Assembly: GCA_007570785.1 (NCBI GenBank)
Contig: ML662442.1
Coordinates: forward strand, 35,413,818 to 35,477,817
Origin: Antilocapra americana
Lineage: Eukaryota; Chordata; Mammalia; Artiodactyla; Antilocapridae
DNA length: 64,000 nt
Direction of reading: 5' to 3'
Shown: one piece after another, positions 46,672 to 58,104 of the stretch
Numbering within the stretch: the stretch's first letter is position 1
Layout of the letters: each line of letters starts with the position of its first letter
Made by a program: the position numbers and the translations under genes
Notes under the pieces: model-generated
What the model was told of the DNA's origin: nothing
Seen by the model: the letters and a program-made list of their open reading frames with translations, nothing else
Database searches by the model: none

Positions 46672-46930
46672 CACAGCCTTCATTCTTATCCACGGCACTT
46701 ACTACTTGACATAATGTATTCCATGTATATACATATTTCTCTTGCTTGTTTATTCTCTCTCTCCGACCCTTGCCTCAGTAAGAATATAAACTTCATGAAG
46801 GCAGAAATTTTTATCTGATTCTCATTTACTCTATTCCAGAGCCTATAAAAGTGCCATTTGCAAAGTAGACACTCAAAAATATTTGTTGAAAAATAGGTGA
46901 TGAATAAATCTTATTTAGAATGTTAAATTT

Positions 46931-49072
46931 TCAAAGGCTGTAGGTCACCTAACGGATATAGTGGACAGTGACTTGAGAATCTTTCTTCTAAATGTCAGAA
47001 TCTGCACATTTGAACTTTTAGAAGCAGATCAAATTCTCATTTGCTAGAGGAGCAATACTGTACTTCAATTCCAGACTATAAAACACTGTGGAAATATAAG
47101 GCATTGTTATGGTTATGTACTCTGTATTTGAAATTTGTTTTCCAAAGTCTGTTGATTTCCCAAGGTGAGCATGTCCAGCGTGTTTTCTGGAGAATAATGC
47201 AAGGTATGCAGAGCAAGACTATAGAACATTTGAGTTAGCATCTTACAGCCTAGTCTGCAGCTGCTCACACAAAGCAGGTTAGAACACATTTTAGCCCTCT
47301 GCCCTGCTTATACACTCATCATATAGCAAGTCTCCTCTTAAAGAGTCTTCTCTTCCCTTTGTGGTGCTGGGGGTGAGGTATGTGCAAGAACACATAAAGC
47401 CCTTTTCTCAGACCTTCTCTTTTGAATGCTGCCCAATTCTCCTTAATTGTATAATTTTATTGTCAAGTCTTGGGTGCTCCTGTTTTCTACTGATCTCATC
47501 CCTGAGTTAATGGATGCTGATGCCTCCCTACTCAGTTGATTACATTACCACAGAGCATCCGTCACTTCCCTTTAGCCCTGATGAAGTAATTATTCCAGCA
47601 GACCTAAAGGAAGGCCACAGCAGAGGTGATCAATAGTCCTCATTAAGACCATTCTCTCTCATCTGTTGGTTTCACCCCTTTCTCCATCAGGCTTGGATCA
47701 GGACATCCTCATTGCTATTATCATTCCCAAATGCTCTCTGAGCCCCTTCTTCATGGATACAGTCCCTGCCCTTGAGGCTGACAGAGCCACTGTGAGAAGA
47801 AAGGACTTCCCAGCCTCCTACTGGTCCCTCAGCATGGCATCCACACTAGCCAATCTTCCTAAAATGCCAATCTGAATACTGTGAGCTATCCACAGTAACA
47901 CTGGAGTTAAGTGATATGACATGGAGGAAAAATATATACAGGTTGATTCATTTCTATAAAAAAAAATGTAGATGGAATCTTTAAAATGAACATATATTAA
48001 AATATATTTTACATACACAAAAATATATATAATGGAATACATAAAATATAAGCATGATGGAATTCATTAGTACAGATACAACAGAAGCCTGAAGGCATAT
48101 GCATTTTCAGTGTTGTCAGTCATTCCCCCAGAGTGGTATGATTCCTGGTTGCCCCTCACTTCCTTCTTGGTGGATATCTGTAATTTCCTATTTTACTGTA
48201 ATTATACTGTATTTTACTATACTTAATATATTTGGTACTTTAAAAATTCTTTGAATGCCAACATGAGCAAGTCATTTCTGGGCTTAAATTTCTTAACTTG
48301 AGAAAATGATCACAATTTTATGATGGGATTAGTCAGAGAAGCAAGTATGAGCTCTCCCCTACTATGAGATTTCCAGCTGACCATCAAGCAGCAGGAAGTT
48401 AAGGTTGAAGAATGGCTCTTCCACTCACTCTCCTCTCCAGCCACCATCTCCTCTGCAAATGATTCCAGTGGGAGTTCAGGCCACCTGAGGAAGAGCAACA
48501 GCAAGAGTGCTGGGAGGGGAGAGAGCTTTTACAAGTGATTTTTCCTTCCCCACAGATAAAATGTCACGCTGTACCCTTCAGAACGGATTAAGAGGATAGG
48601 TCTCATGTTTTCACCACAATTAAATTTTCAAAAAAAACAAAACTTTTTTTTTCTTTTCAAAGCTATTCTTCCTCCCAAAAGTTTTCTCAAGCTATTGAGC
48701 AGGACATTGGTGTAACTGAGAACAGCTCCCCAGTCTTCAGATCTGCACTTGGGAAGGATCCTTCTATTGCCCCCAAGAAGCCAGTAGAAGGCTAGGAAGC
48801 CCTTTCTCCTTACAGGGCTCCCTCTCACGTCCCTGAAGGCCATGCATGACTACGCATTGTGAAGATGGGGACTCAAAGAGCCTTTGGATATCCCATGGTC
48901 TTCTCACTCTCCTGGCGGCATAGGGGCTCTGATGCATTTGTCCTCTACATATATAGTTCTCCTCTTGGACCACCGTTCCTCCTCTCCTCTCCACAGTTAA
49001 GATGCACTGTTTCCCCTTTCTGGAGCCTTTGCCCACCCTCCATAGCCAAGTCCCAGTAAAGGGCTTGTGCTA
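46931..49072. other. Unassigned intergenic sequence
   Basis: No recognised gene or repeat. Short frames at 47666-47875 and 48628-49059 overlap one another on opposite strands and have no recognisable family. Confidence 0.4.
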
Positions 49073-49082
49073 TATAGATACT

Positions 49083-49294
49083 CGATGTTGTTTAGTCTCT
49101 CAGTTGTGTCCAACTCTTTTGCGACCCCATGGACTGCAGCCCTCCAGGCTCCTCTGTCCATGGGATTCCCCAAGCAAGAATACTGGAGTGGGTTGTCGTT
49201 TCCTTCTCTAAGGTATCTTTCCAACCCAGGGATCGAACCTGTGTCTCCTACGTGGCAGGTGGATTCTTTACTACTTACCCACAAGGGAAGCCCA
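49083..49294 (-). repeat. Bov-tA SINE with perfect 10-bp target-site duplication
   Basis: Minus-strand copy from gatgttgtttagtctctcag to ttacccacaagggaagccca. Flanked by tatagatact (49073-49082 and 49295-49304). Confidence 0.93.
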
Positions 49295-49329
49295 TATAGA
49301 TACTTAATTATCAGGATATCTGGACTTCT

Positions 49330-49500
49330 GCTTTCCATTCCTGGTAATCTCTTTTTATTCCTTACAAGGGTCTATATGTGGTCTGTCCCACCAGACTCTG
49401 AATTCCTTGGGAGAAAGGATCATGTTTTTATTATTTACCCTCAGCATCTCACATGTCACACAGAAATGTTCAATAAATGCTGATTAAATAAATAAGCAAG
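49330..49500 (+). repeat. L2-type LINE 3' terminus
   Basis: ccagactctgaattccttgg, gagaaaggatcatgttttta, ctcagcatctcacatgtcac and gttcaataaatgctgattaa follow the order of an L2 3' end. Confidence 0.65.
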
Positions 49501-50301
49501 TTAATGAATACATTAAATAGATAATGGATGGAAAGGATGCAGGCAGCACATGCTGAAGCCAGATGGAGCTGTGACAACTGTCAGAGTTAGGAGACTAAGC
49601 ACAGAGAGCACATATTACCCACATCCTGAACAAAAGCCTGAACAAACTGATGGGTAAAGAACCACTTTTGGAAGTTCCATTCTCTCCCAGAACTCTTGCT
49701 GTTTCTTCTCCTCAGGTGGCCTAAATTGCCACCAGAGTTGCTCACAAAAGAAACTCATGACCAGAGGGGAGACAAGTGTGAACAGGAAAAGAGACCCTCC
49801 CCTCCACCTCCTTCCTTACCTCCCTGCCACTTGACTATCCATTAGAGACCACATGGCAGGGAGAGTTCATACTTGCTTCTCTAGACAATCTCATCACAAA
49901 ATTGTCACCAGTACACAGTCCCCCACAACAATCCTCCGTCTAATTATGTCCAAGATTAGCACTTAAAAACCCAAAATAGCATCTGACGTGACTTTCTATT
50001 TGCAGAAGGGCACATGGAATGCATTAATAACACCGTGGCTAGATCCTTGGACGCTATGGACAGGCCCAACAACCAAGTGCTGAAGGGAGTGAGCAGCCCT
50101 GATATTTATCTGTTGATAACTGTAGTAGGGGACTCAGAAGAGAATTCCAGAACCCTCTGTTGATAAAACCTCCAAACCACCAGATCTGCTGCTGCCAGAA
50201 CTAAAAATAGCTTGGTCTGGTTGGGAAAAGATTGGTCTAGGAATCAGAAGGCATGGGACCCTCATCCTGCACTAACCAGCCTAATGTCCTTGTCATTTAA
50301 C
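49501..50301. other. Unassigned intergenic sequence
   Basis: No recognised gene or repeat. Confidence 0.4.
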
Positions 50302-50520
50302 ACCATCTAGTGAAAGTGTTAGTTGCTCATTTGGGTCTGACTCTTTTCGACTCCATGGACTATAGCCTGCCAGGCTCCTCTGTCCATGGAATTCTCCAGG
50401 CAAGAATACTGGAGTGGGTAGCCATTCCCTTCTCCAGGGGATCTACACAAGCCAGGGATTGAACCCAGGTCTCCCGTGTTATAGGCAGATTCTTTAACAT
50501 CTGAGCCACCAGGGAAGCCC
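50302..50520 (-). repeat. Bov-tA SINE
   Basis: Minus-strand copy from gtgaaagtgttagttgctca to ctgagccaccagggaagccc. Flanked by catttaac (50294-50301 and 50521-50528). Confidence 0.92.
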
Positions 50521-50528
50521 CATTTAAC

Positions 50529-51069
50529 CGCTTAGCCTATCACGATGTTGTGCTCTCTTCTGTGCACTGGGGATGACAGAGCAGCACCCCTTCCACAGCA
50601 GGGTAGGTGGGAGTCCCAAAAGAGAGAGTGGACATGAAGGTACTTGCTGAATGCCTGGAGAGGGAGAGAGCGAGAGTCGTGATAAGAGAGCAGTCACACT
50701 GGAGACACTTCCCAGTTGTAGTGTTAGCAGAAATAAAATTCTCCCTCACTCATGGCTTCGACAGTCTTAAGGTGGGCCTTTGGTGATGATTACCTTTGTT
50801 CTAGTGCCTTCCAATCTGCCATAAAATAGTTAGCCAGCCTCCCTTCTCGCCTGCCTGCTCTGTCACTCTAAGATCCATGACTGCCTCATTCATGGTTATA
50901 CAGGGAAGTCCCAAGCAGCAACCAGAAATGTGAACAGCTATTTTCAGCAAATGGAAGGTTACTCAAGTCACAGGATAAATAAACATAGTTATTTTTTCTC
51001 TTTAAAAATAAAGATTCAAAAAAAAAAGATTCTATTTTGTTTTAAGACTTTAAAATACAGTATAGTTAA
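50529..51069. other. Unassigned sequence
   Basis: No recognised gene or repeat. Short A-rich run near 51018-51028. Confidence 0.35.
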
Positions 51070-51260
51070 ATAGTAAATACTGAGCACTGACTATATGCCA
51101 GGCTGTGTTAATGCTTTAGTCACATTATTTCATTTATTACTCAATGAAAGTGGCATCGTGATCCCATTTTACAGATAAGGAAATTGACTTTCAGAGAGAC
51201 CAAGTTCTGCCAAGCTCCCAGAACCACTATAAACAAACCTAGGACTTGAAGCCTATTTTC
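51070..51260 (-). repeat. MIR SINE, minus strand
   Basis: ctgagcactgactatatgcc, cccattttacagataaggaa and attgactttcagagagacca match antisense MIR. Confidence 0.7.
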
Positions 51261-52144
51261 TTTCATACAAAACCCATGTTCCTGTGTATTACTTGCTTTG
51301 TCTCAAAAATAATAATAGTATCTGTAGAAAGAAGAAGAGGAGGAAGAGTTAGAAGTACACATTTAATAAAAAATTAAAAGCTCATATGTCTTGAATAAGT
51401 GTATTTCTACCCCCACTGCTCAGGCCTCTAAGAGAATCTAAACACTACCTGGCAAGCTGGAAAGAGACTCTGAATAAAATACAAAGTGTGCAGTCAATTG
51501 ACATTAAACGAAGGACAGGACATAATCCTTCAGGAAACAAATATGAACAGCTTCTGCATACTGATGAGGTCTATGCCTGAAGTCAGAATATGATAGGTAC
51601 ATAAATAATAGTAACAATAATTATTATTATTATTATTGAAAGTTTTTTTTAAAGTGAGAGTGGGATATTTGAGCATCAAATTTTTCCTCTTTAGAGTCTG
51701 GTCATCTTGTCTCCCAATATAAGTTTCTTGAAGAAGCAACCAAACCAAATATATATTCTTAAGTTCTTTTACTTAATTTAGCAAGTTAACCAGCTTATGT
51801 GGAAGAAGATGATCATAAATTAGCTTAATGGTTCATTACAATACTATTTTTATATCTTAAAACAAAAACATTATAGATACTTCGGGATATATGAAAGCTT
51901 TTTGCTTCTTCCAGCTTTGGTACTTTTGCACTATACGATTTTGTTGTTGAAAAATCAATGACCTTAGCATCAGATTTACCTGTTCTAGTAGTACTTTTAC
52001 CACATACCTATTACCAAATGTATATAACAATACTTACCTCATTATAGTGAATATGGAAATAAATTAGATAATGCAAACTTTTTGACACGTAGAAGGTACT
52101 CCAAAAAAATGGGCATGTCATCTCTTCTGTCTCTGAATTTGTGG
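51261..52144. other. Unassigned AT-rich sequence with (TTA)n
   Basis: No gene recognised. A trinucleotide run of ttattattattattattatt type lies at about 51618-51638. Confidence 0.4.
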
Positions 52145-52360
52145 CCTTTATTTTGCAAGTTTCAGTGTGAAAGACAGAACCGAGTCCAGCTTTCTACCAA
52201 CTGTGTGACGGGCAAATGTCCTAGTCTTTCAGAACAACCCTTTTTAATTCTATAAAAAAGAAATAATAGTCCTATTTTGAAAAAATGCTATGAGGCTTAC
52301 AAATAACACATGCAAAGTATCTGGCATATGATAGGTGCAAAATAAATGGCTGCTTTGTAT
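52145..52360 (+). repeat. MIR SINE (diverged)
   Basis: Sense MIR order: ccaactgtgtgacgggcaaa, gaaaaaatgctatgaggctt, then tatctggcatatgataggtg and caaaataaatggctgc. Confidence 0.6.
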
Positions 52361-53339
52361 ATTCTTAGATAAAATGATTTTTTGTCCTATAAATAGAGCT
52401 AACAGTTAGGTTTTATTGAAATGTTTTATTACATGACTGTGAGTGATTTCAAACACCTAGGAACTTACTTAGTCATTGTACGAGTGTCTCATCTAATCCT
52501 TTTTAAGACATGTTTGGGTCTCATGGAAATGATTAAAGCTCCTTATAAAGCCCATGAGTGCAAAGGTATCTCAGCTACAGTGGCCACTGACCCATCCACA
52601 TGGGTACCCCAGCATAACTGTAGCTCAACTTCACCCCAAAGTCTTGGACAGGTTACATGACAGACAGATGTAGTAGGCATGAGATTACAGGCCAAGAGGA
52701 AGAGGTCGGGCCATAGGCAGTATATTTGACAGGCTCATACACTGCAAGCCTTGTTTCAGGCCCCTTACAAAGCACCGCTTTAGGAGGAAAACAAGATGTT
52801 CTTTGTAAATAAAAGTTCATGCATTTGAGTAATGAAGTCATTTTCCAGAGCTAGAGTGAAAGATATTCTTTTCCCAAGCCCTCTGGGTGAGGACTGTCGG
52901 GAGGAAGAGGGTGGCCAGCCAGTCTCCAGGGAAGAAGGTATGAGCACAAAGACAGCAGCAGCGTATCTCTAGAAAAGGAAAAAGCTGCCCAAGGAAGTGG
53001 GTGCCCTCTCCCCTGCCATCTGGGAGCATCCACCTCTGGCTCCAGCCCAAATCCCTTTCCCACCCACTTTCCTGCAAACCAGTGGGGCCACATAAAAGAT
53101 CTGCATAAATATAGATTAGACATCCGGCACCTTAGCTAAATAAATAAGAGAAGTGAGGAAGCAATTACAAAAGCTGAATATTCATCTGGGGCCCTTGGAG
53201 GGGCTCCAAACTGAGAGGGGAGGGGAGGACGCCAGGAAAGGCCCAGCCAGAGTGCCTGAAAGACCAGCTTGGAGGGGGAGGTCCTGGAAGAGAAGGTAAA
53301 AAGGGAGTGGTAAGAATGGGTGTGGGAAGGAAGCCAGGG
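52361..53339. other. Unassigned sequence upstream of LAMA4
   Basis: No repeat recognised over nearly 1 kb, unlike most of the window. From about 52840 the sequence becomes GC-richer toward the LAMA4 promoter. Two overlapping minus-strand frame pairs (52838-53123 and 53136-53459) are most likely chance in GC-rich DNA. Confidence 0.4.
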
Positions 53340-53477
53340 CAGCGCAACCCTCAGTCCCCACCCGACCGCCGGGGACAGGAGGTGGCCTGCGCTCCCGGGG
53401 CTCGTCCCAAACCCATCCGCCGCTTGATGCTGAGCTTTAAGCTTCATCCATCTGTACATTCTTTAGCCAGTGTCTCT

Positions 53478-53563
53478 GGGGAGAGAGAGAGAGAGAGAAA
53501 GTGAGAGAGGGAAACAGAGGGGAGAGAGAAAGAAAAGAGAGAGGGAGGCAGAAGGGGAGGCAG
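53478..53563 (+). repeat. Polypurine (GA)n tract upstream of the LAMA4 start codon
   Basis: Starts with about ten GA units at 53480-53499 and continues as almost pure purine to 53563. A polypyrimidine stretch (cttactctctcactctccct, then ttttct) follows at 53571-53597. Lies about 190-280 bases before the ATG, so it is either promoter or 5' UTR. Confidence 0.9.
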
Positions 53564-53740
53564 GCTCTAGCTTACTCTCTCACTCTCCCTTTTTCTACTA
53601 AGTTGCTCCCGGGGCTGCCCTGAGTTCCCACATCTGGATACCGCAGACGCAGAGAAGGTACCATAAGCGAGGCACCACCGCATCAGAGCGGGGACGGGCG
53701 AGGACTAACAGTGGCCGAGCCCCTGGACGAGCCCTGTCGG

Positions 53741-53764
53741 ATGTCAGCGGAGAGATGGCTTTGA
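53741..53764 (+). other. Upstream ORF overlapping the LAMA4 start codon (MSAERWL)
   Basis: An ATG 14 bases before the LAMA4 ATG opens a 7-codon frame that reads across the main start and stops at TGA 53762-53764. Its context is poor (C at -3, T at +4), whereas the LAMA4 ATG has G at -3 and G at +4. Leaky scanning should therefore favour the main start. Confidence 0.85.
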
Positions 53765-53949
53765 GCTCAGCCTGGTGCGCAGTCCTGCCCCTGTGGCTCC
53801 TCTGGGGCGCCGCCTGCTCCCGCGCCGCGTCTGGGGACGGCAGCGCCTTCCCTTTTGACATTGAAGGGAGCTCAGCGTCCGGCCGACTAGAGCCGCCTGA
53901 GACCAGCGAGCCCCGCGTGGCTCCCGGAAGCCTGCCGCCTGCTGCCAAG
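53755..53949 (+). CDS. LAMA4: LAMA4 first coding exon (laminin subunit alpha-4), 5' partial gene
   Basis: Laminin alpha-4 is a secreted basement-membrane glycoprotein. It assembles with beta and gamma chains into laminins of the 411/421 type in vessel walls, muscle, fat and nerve sheaths, and is a short alpha chain lacking the N-terminal LN domain. This exon encodes 65 residues. A hydrophobic signal peptide (about residues 1-24, with core VLPLWLLWGAAC) is followed by a short acidic, proline-rich N-terminus (AFPFDIEGSS, then PPETSEPRVAPG) that matches human LAMA4 as I remember it. The ATG at 53755 has a strong context (G at -3 and +4). The exon ends at codon AAG (53947-53949) and the donor GTACAG (53950-53955), so the intron is phase 0. 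The donor is non-consensus at +4 and +5. The next exon, expected to begin the cysteine-rich laminin EGF-like repeats, lies outside the window. Codons read after 53949 are intronic. Confidence 0.93.
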
Positions 53950-55609
53950 GTACAGTGCCCCTGCCGCTGTCACCCTACCGGGGCACCTGCGCCCCGTGCT
54001 GCGTGTGCCACACTCGTTGTTCCCCTCCCCCGCCTTCCCTTTCCCACCCGCCCTGAGAGCTTCACCTGGACTAGGTCAGTTCAGAAACTTGAAATAAGGA
54101 GTTTTACTCTGTACTTTAGATTTGGACTTTGGGAGTTGAGAGCGGAGACTTCGGAACACGTCCGTGTTCGAGCTGGCAAAAGGGCATGTTTCCTGAATAC
54201 TCTGGGTCAGTAGGCTAGACTCTCACCTAGGGCCACAGTGGCACTTCTGTGACTTTCTGCCATCTGTATGTTCCAGTAGAGTCATTTTTGTCAAGTCACA
54301 TCACATAATGTGTGTGCCCTGTCACTGGCTTCCTGCTCCTCCTCTCGGTGATATTAGGACAGTGGGAACAACAGTGCGGAGCCAATCTTCTGGTCACATA
54401 TTAATCAGAAGGTCCTCTGCAACAGGGGAGGCTGAGGGGTGGGTGAGGGCACTAAAGAAGCTGTTAGGAAACTGCAGAGCAAATACCTTAAATAGACAGG
54501 AGCCATTATATTCCAGAAACAAGAGGTCATGATGAAAGTCAAGCCCCAAACCAAATGTAAAAACGATGAATATATGCTATTGATGATATTCAAAGAGCTG
54601 TTGTTTGAATTCCTTGCAATAGCATTTACACTGAAAACATAACCAAAGTGTAGAAATTGGGTAAAGAAAGATCGATCCAGAGTAAGTGATTTAAGAGCCC
54701 CTTGAGCCAAGACAGACAATAGCATGTCCAGTGCATGGGTGGGGGGGGGATGCTAAGTAGGAGGAAAATGAAGTCACGTAAGTTCATGGGAAAAGAAAGA
54801 GCAGCTGACCTAAGAAAACACACATACCCTATAGCTATGGTTACCGCCACTGCAGAACCAAAGCTATTATGTGGATTGATACCATTTCTAACAGCACTGA
54901 AGTCTAGATTATTGCTATTAGTCCTACTAATTGTTAGTATAACTGTAGCTTTATTAACTACTACTGATAAGATATGCTGCATGAAGATGGTAGAGCTCTC
55001 TAGGAGTGAGCTCTAAAATGAAGGGAGGGTGGGTAGGGCCAGAGCATACCAACCCCTATTGTGGTGTGAAATGTAATCCCCATGAGAAAGAGGGGCATGC
55101 CTTCTAGTCAACTTTGTACTCAGATGTGGAGAGAAGCCAGATCAGGAGACACTCCACACAGTGGGAAGGCTTCACTTCTCCACAGGCTTGGAATCAACCC
55201 CTCAGGAAGCATTATCTCCACCTGTTGCTTTGAGTGCGGAAAGTTCCAGGATGAAATGCTTGACTTAAGAGTAGGAATGCCAGATAGAATACAGTCACCC
55301 AATTAAATTTGAATTTCAGAAAAACAACAAACAGATTTTTAGTGATGTCTCAAATACTGCATGAGATATATTTATGCTAAAAAGCTTTTCATTGCTGATC
55401 TGAAATTCAGTTTATCTGGGCATTCTGTATTTTTGCCTGCTAATTCTAAAAAGACAGGCGCACACAACTTTTTGTAATTCTCTCACAAAAAGTAAGAAAA
55501 TAATTATTTTATTTTTAGGGAATTTTAAATTTATTGCTGAAAACTTGAACAATTTCTTATGCACTCACATACCCAGTGAAATAATATGAAGTCAGCACAT
55601 CAGAGTTTT

Positions 55610-55830
55610 AGACTGCAGGCTTTACAGTCTGATGGTCCCAAGCTCAAATTTTAGCTTATGTATTCCTTACCTTGGGCAAACTACAAATGCCCAACTTGCA
55701 GATAAAGAAACTGAGGCTTAGAGAAGTTACTGATGTCTACATCATACTTCATATACTAACTGTGATGAAGTTAGAAAAATACATAGAGGGCTTAACACAG
55801 TGTAAATGCTTTATACATCCTAAGTGTTGT
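55610..55830 (+). repeat. MIR SINE in LAMA4 intron 1
   Basis: ctttacagtctgatggtccc, ttccttaccttgggcaaact, ctgaggcttagagaagttac and tagagggcttaacacagtgt form a decayed sense MIR. Confidence 0.6.
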
Positions 55831-56398
55831 CTTTATTATTATTATGAAAAATACATGGATTATTGGACTGAAAGAGACCCTTATTTGGGAATATTTCTCA
55901 GACGTTTTTATGCTGCTATTTTACTTAATATTGCTTGTCTGTATCTTTTCAATCAAAAAGATTGTCCTGTAGTGAGTAAAATTTGTAATACTGTCAGAGA
56001 CTAATAGGTTCAGAATGCCCATTGAGGTTTTTGGTTTAGGGAAACAGAAAGAAGCTATTAGTCATTCAAAGTATATGATGTAGAAAGGGTGGGATTGGGA
56101 TAATTACATTCCCACTGCATAGTTTCACATAATGCCTCCAGTCAGCCTGCGGTCCCACAGAGATCCCAATGCCCCACCAGTGAGGTTTCCCATGCTCTTT
56201 ATAGCCAGGAAGGAGACCTGAAATCAAATACATTCTGGAGATTTAATAACATGGTATGACCACTCTAATGAATTGGTTCAGGAGGCTGTATTTTCATCTA
56301 TAGAAAGAGAATATGGGTTCATACAGAACATTATTCATGGGAGGTTCAAGAAGTGGATGCAAGGATATTCTAAAAATACATTCATTTTATTTGAATTG

Positions 56399-56417
56399 GA
56401 TATATATATATATATAT
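56399..56417. repeat. (AT)n short simple repeat
   Basis: A run of alternating A and T of about 19 bases within intron 1. Confidence 0.9.
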
Positions 56418-57875
56418 GGTTATTCCTCAATTTGCCTTCAAAGGGAAGGAAGAAAAATATTAAGGCAAGCACGGAGCAGTGGGAGGTGCTAGGCTGGTGG
56501 TCTTTCTAAGGCTCCCCCATGCTCCTCCATAGCAGGACTGACATCCTCTCCACCCCTGAGCCCTCCACCTCAGCACAGAGGAGGGCACACTAGTGCACTG
56601 GGTGAGTTGGAGAACAGATGCATTAAATATGCAATGAGGAAAAGGATAGGATGCACTGCCTGACCAAGAAGGAAGGCCCCTCCTTACCTTCTAAAATAAG
56701 CACAAGCTTCCCCCAGAATGCAGAGAATATGAAAAGAGGAGCTCCCATAGGTAACTCTGCGCTAGTTGGCAAAATTTCCTCACTATCTGCTTTGGTTTTT
56801 TATATAAGCAGATAATTTACTGAGTCCATTATTCCTAAGTGTATGGTAAGAACAATGACTTTCAGTAGGTAGGGATGGGGAAAGGGGAAACTAGGTAGTG
56901 TCATAAAGTAGATTTAGTATCCTAATATTCCACATTTAAGAAAACAAAGTCTTAATTTTATACACATTATAGCAAGTGAAACTAGGCACAAATCTTCGTG
57001 GCCAATATGGAGACGCAGAAGAACAGTCGGGGATGCAGGGAGAGAGAGAGTAATATCCCCAGGGGAGGGTATCAAAGTGTCCTTGGAAAGAGTGACATTC
57101 TTGTCTATCAGAAAGAAGCAGGAGTTAAACAAGGTCACAAACACTAGGTTAGAGGTTGGTTAAAATAAACCATTAGTTGGGCATACTTCTCAGGACTTGA
57201 TTTTATGGTGTGTTTTACTTAATATTGCCATTTGTTTGTCGTCTATATCTTTTGTGGCTGGAAAGAAGCCACCCAGAGACTCAGAAGGAGAATGTGGACT
57301 CTGCTGGAGGGTCAAAGTGTGAAGTGGTAAAGGGCCACAGCGTTGTTACTGCCTTTGGTAGATTACTGAGAAAATAAGGGAAATAATTGACAATATTGAG
57401 CAAACTTCTCTGAGAGGGGAAAACAGGACTTTATTTCCTAATAACCTGCCTGGGTTTTGCTGCTGCAGCTCTTAGCTTCCCTCCAAGAAAATTAGTGCCC
57501 CATGAACTGCATGTACAAGTATACCTTGCATGAGACAAACCTGCTTCCTAAAACACAAGCACTATGAAGTAGACTCATTCTGACAGACTTTTCTTCTAGA
57601 CTCCCTTCATGGTCTATTTGTGATCCCGAACTCCAACATAGTTAGGTGCCTGGCCACTAAAGGACTGCAGTATGTTTATTAAAAGACAGCTTAGATCTCT
57701 TTCACTATCTGCTTTCCTTTTCCTTATCTTGCTCCCAGACTTTGAAAGAGGCTCTGTAGAATCACACTAAGACTTCCAGTCACTGGCCTGGGCCACCATT
57801 CTGTACTGCTCTTCAGCAGTGTGGTTGGTAACTTGACACCCTCACATCCACCCTGGCACACAGTCATTATTTCAT

Positions 57876-58104
57876 CCACCTGTGCGCGTGTGCTCCGTCG
57901 GTCTGACTCCATCCGACTCTCTGTGACCCATGGACTGTAGCCCACCAGGCTTCTCTGTCCATGGAATTTCCCAGGCAAGAATACTAGAACGGGTTGCTGC
58001 TTCCTACTCCAGAGGATCTTCCCAATCCAGGGATCAAACCTGTGTCTCTTGCATCTCCTACATTTGGCAGGCAGATTTACTACCACTCTGCCACCTGGGA
58101 AGCC
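57876..58104 (-). repeat. Bov-tA SINE in LAMA4 intron 1
   Basis: Minus-strand copy with a gtgcgcgtgtgctccgtcgg start, the body atggaatttcccaggcaaga and the head gccacctgggaagcc. Flanked by tatttcat (57868-57875 and 58105-58112). The 195-codon minus-strand frame over it is a SINE shadow. Confidence 0.9.

Larger units (their letters stand above)
45440..46930 (+). repeat. L2 LINE interrupted by a Bov-A2 and an assembly gap
   Basis: L2 text before the SINE (aaaactgaacttttcatcat, tgtactattgcaaaagcctc, gtcctgcataatctaccata). It resumes after the SINE (tcctcaacaaggcctgcact) and after the gap (agtaagaatataaacttcat, then agagcctataaaagtgccat and atatttgttgaaaaatagg), ending as L2 3' ends do. Confidence 0.7.
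53340..54070. promoter_or_regulatory. LAMA4: CpG-rich promoter/first-exon region of LAMA4
   Basis: CpG dinucleotides, scarce elsewhere in the window, cluster here: cccgaccgccgg near 53361, ccgccgcttgatg near 53418, and gcgccgcctgctcccgcgccgcg inside the exon. A polypurine tract divides the region. No canonical TATA box is seen close upstream of the ATG, consistent with a TATA-less CpG promoter. The transcription start cannot be placed from the sequence. Confidence 0.6.

Noticed and set aside
53598..53948. 116-codon minus-strand frame opposite LAMA4 exon 1
   Set aside because: It is the complement of GC-rich coding DNA, with no similarity of its own.
53950..54213. Reading the LAMA4 frame on to codon 152 as one exon
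   Set aside because: Similarity to laminin alpha-4 stops at residue 65, exactly at a GT donor; the continuation is not EGF-like laminin sequence.
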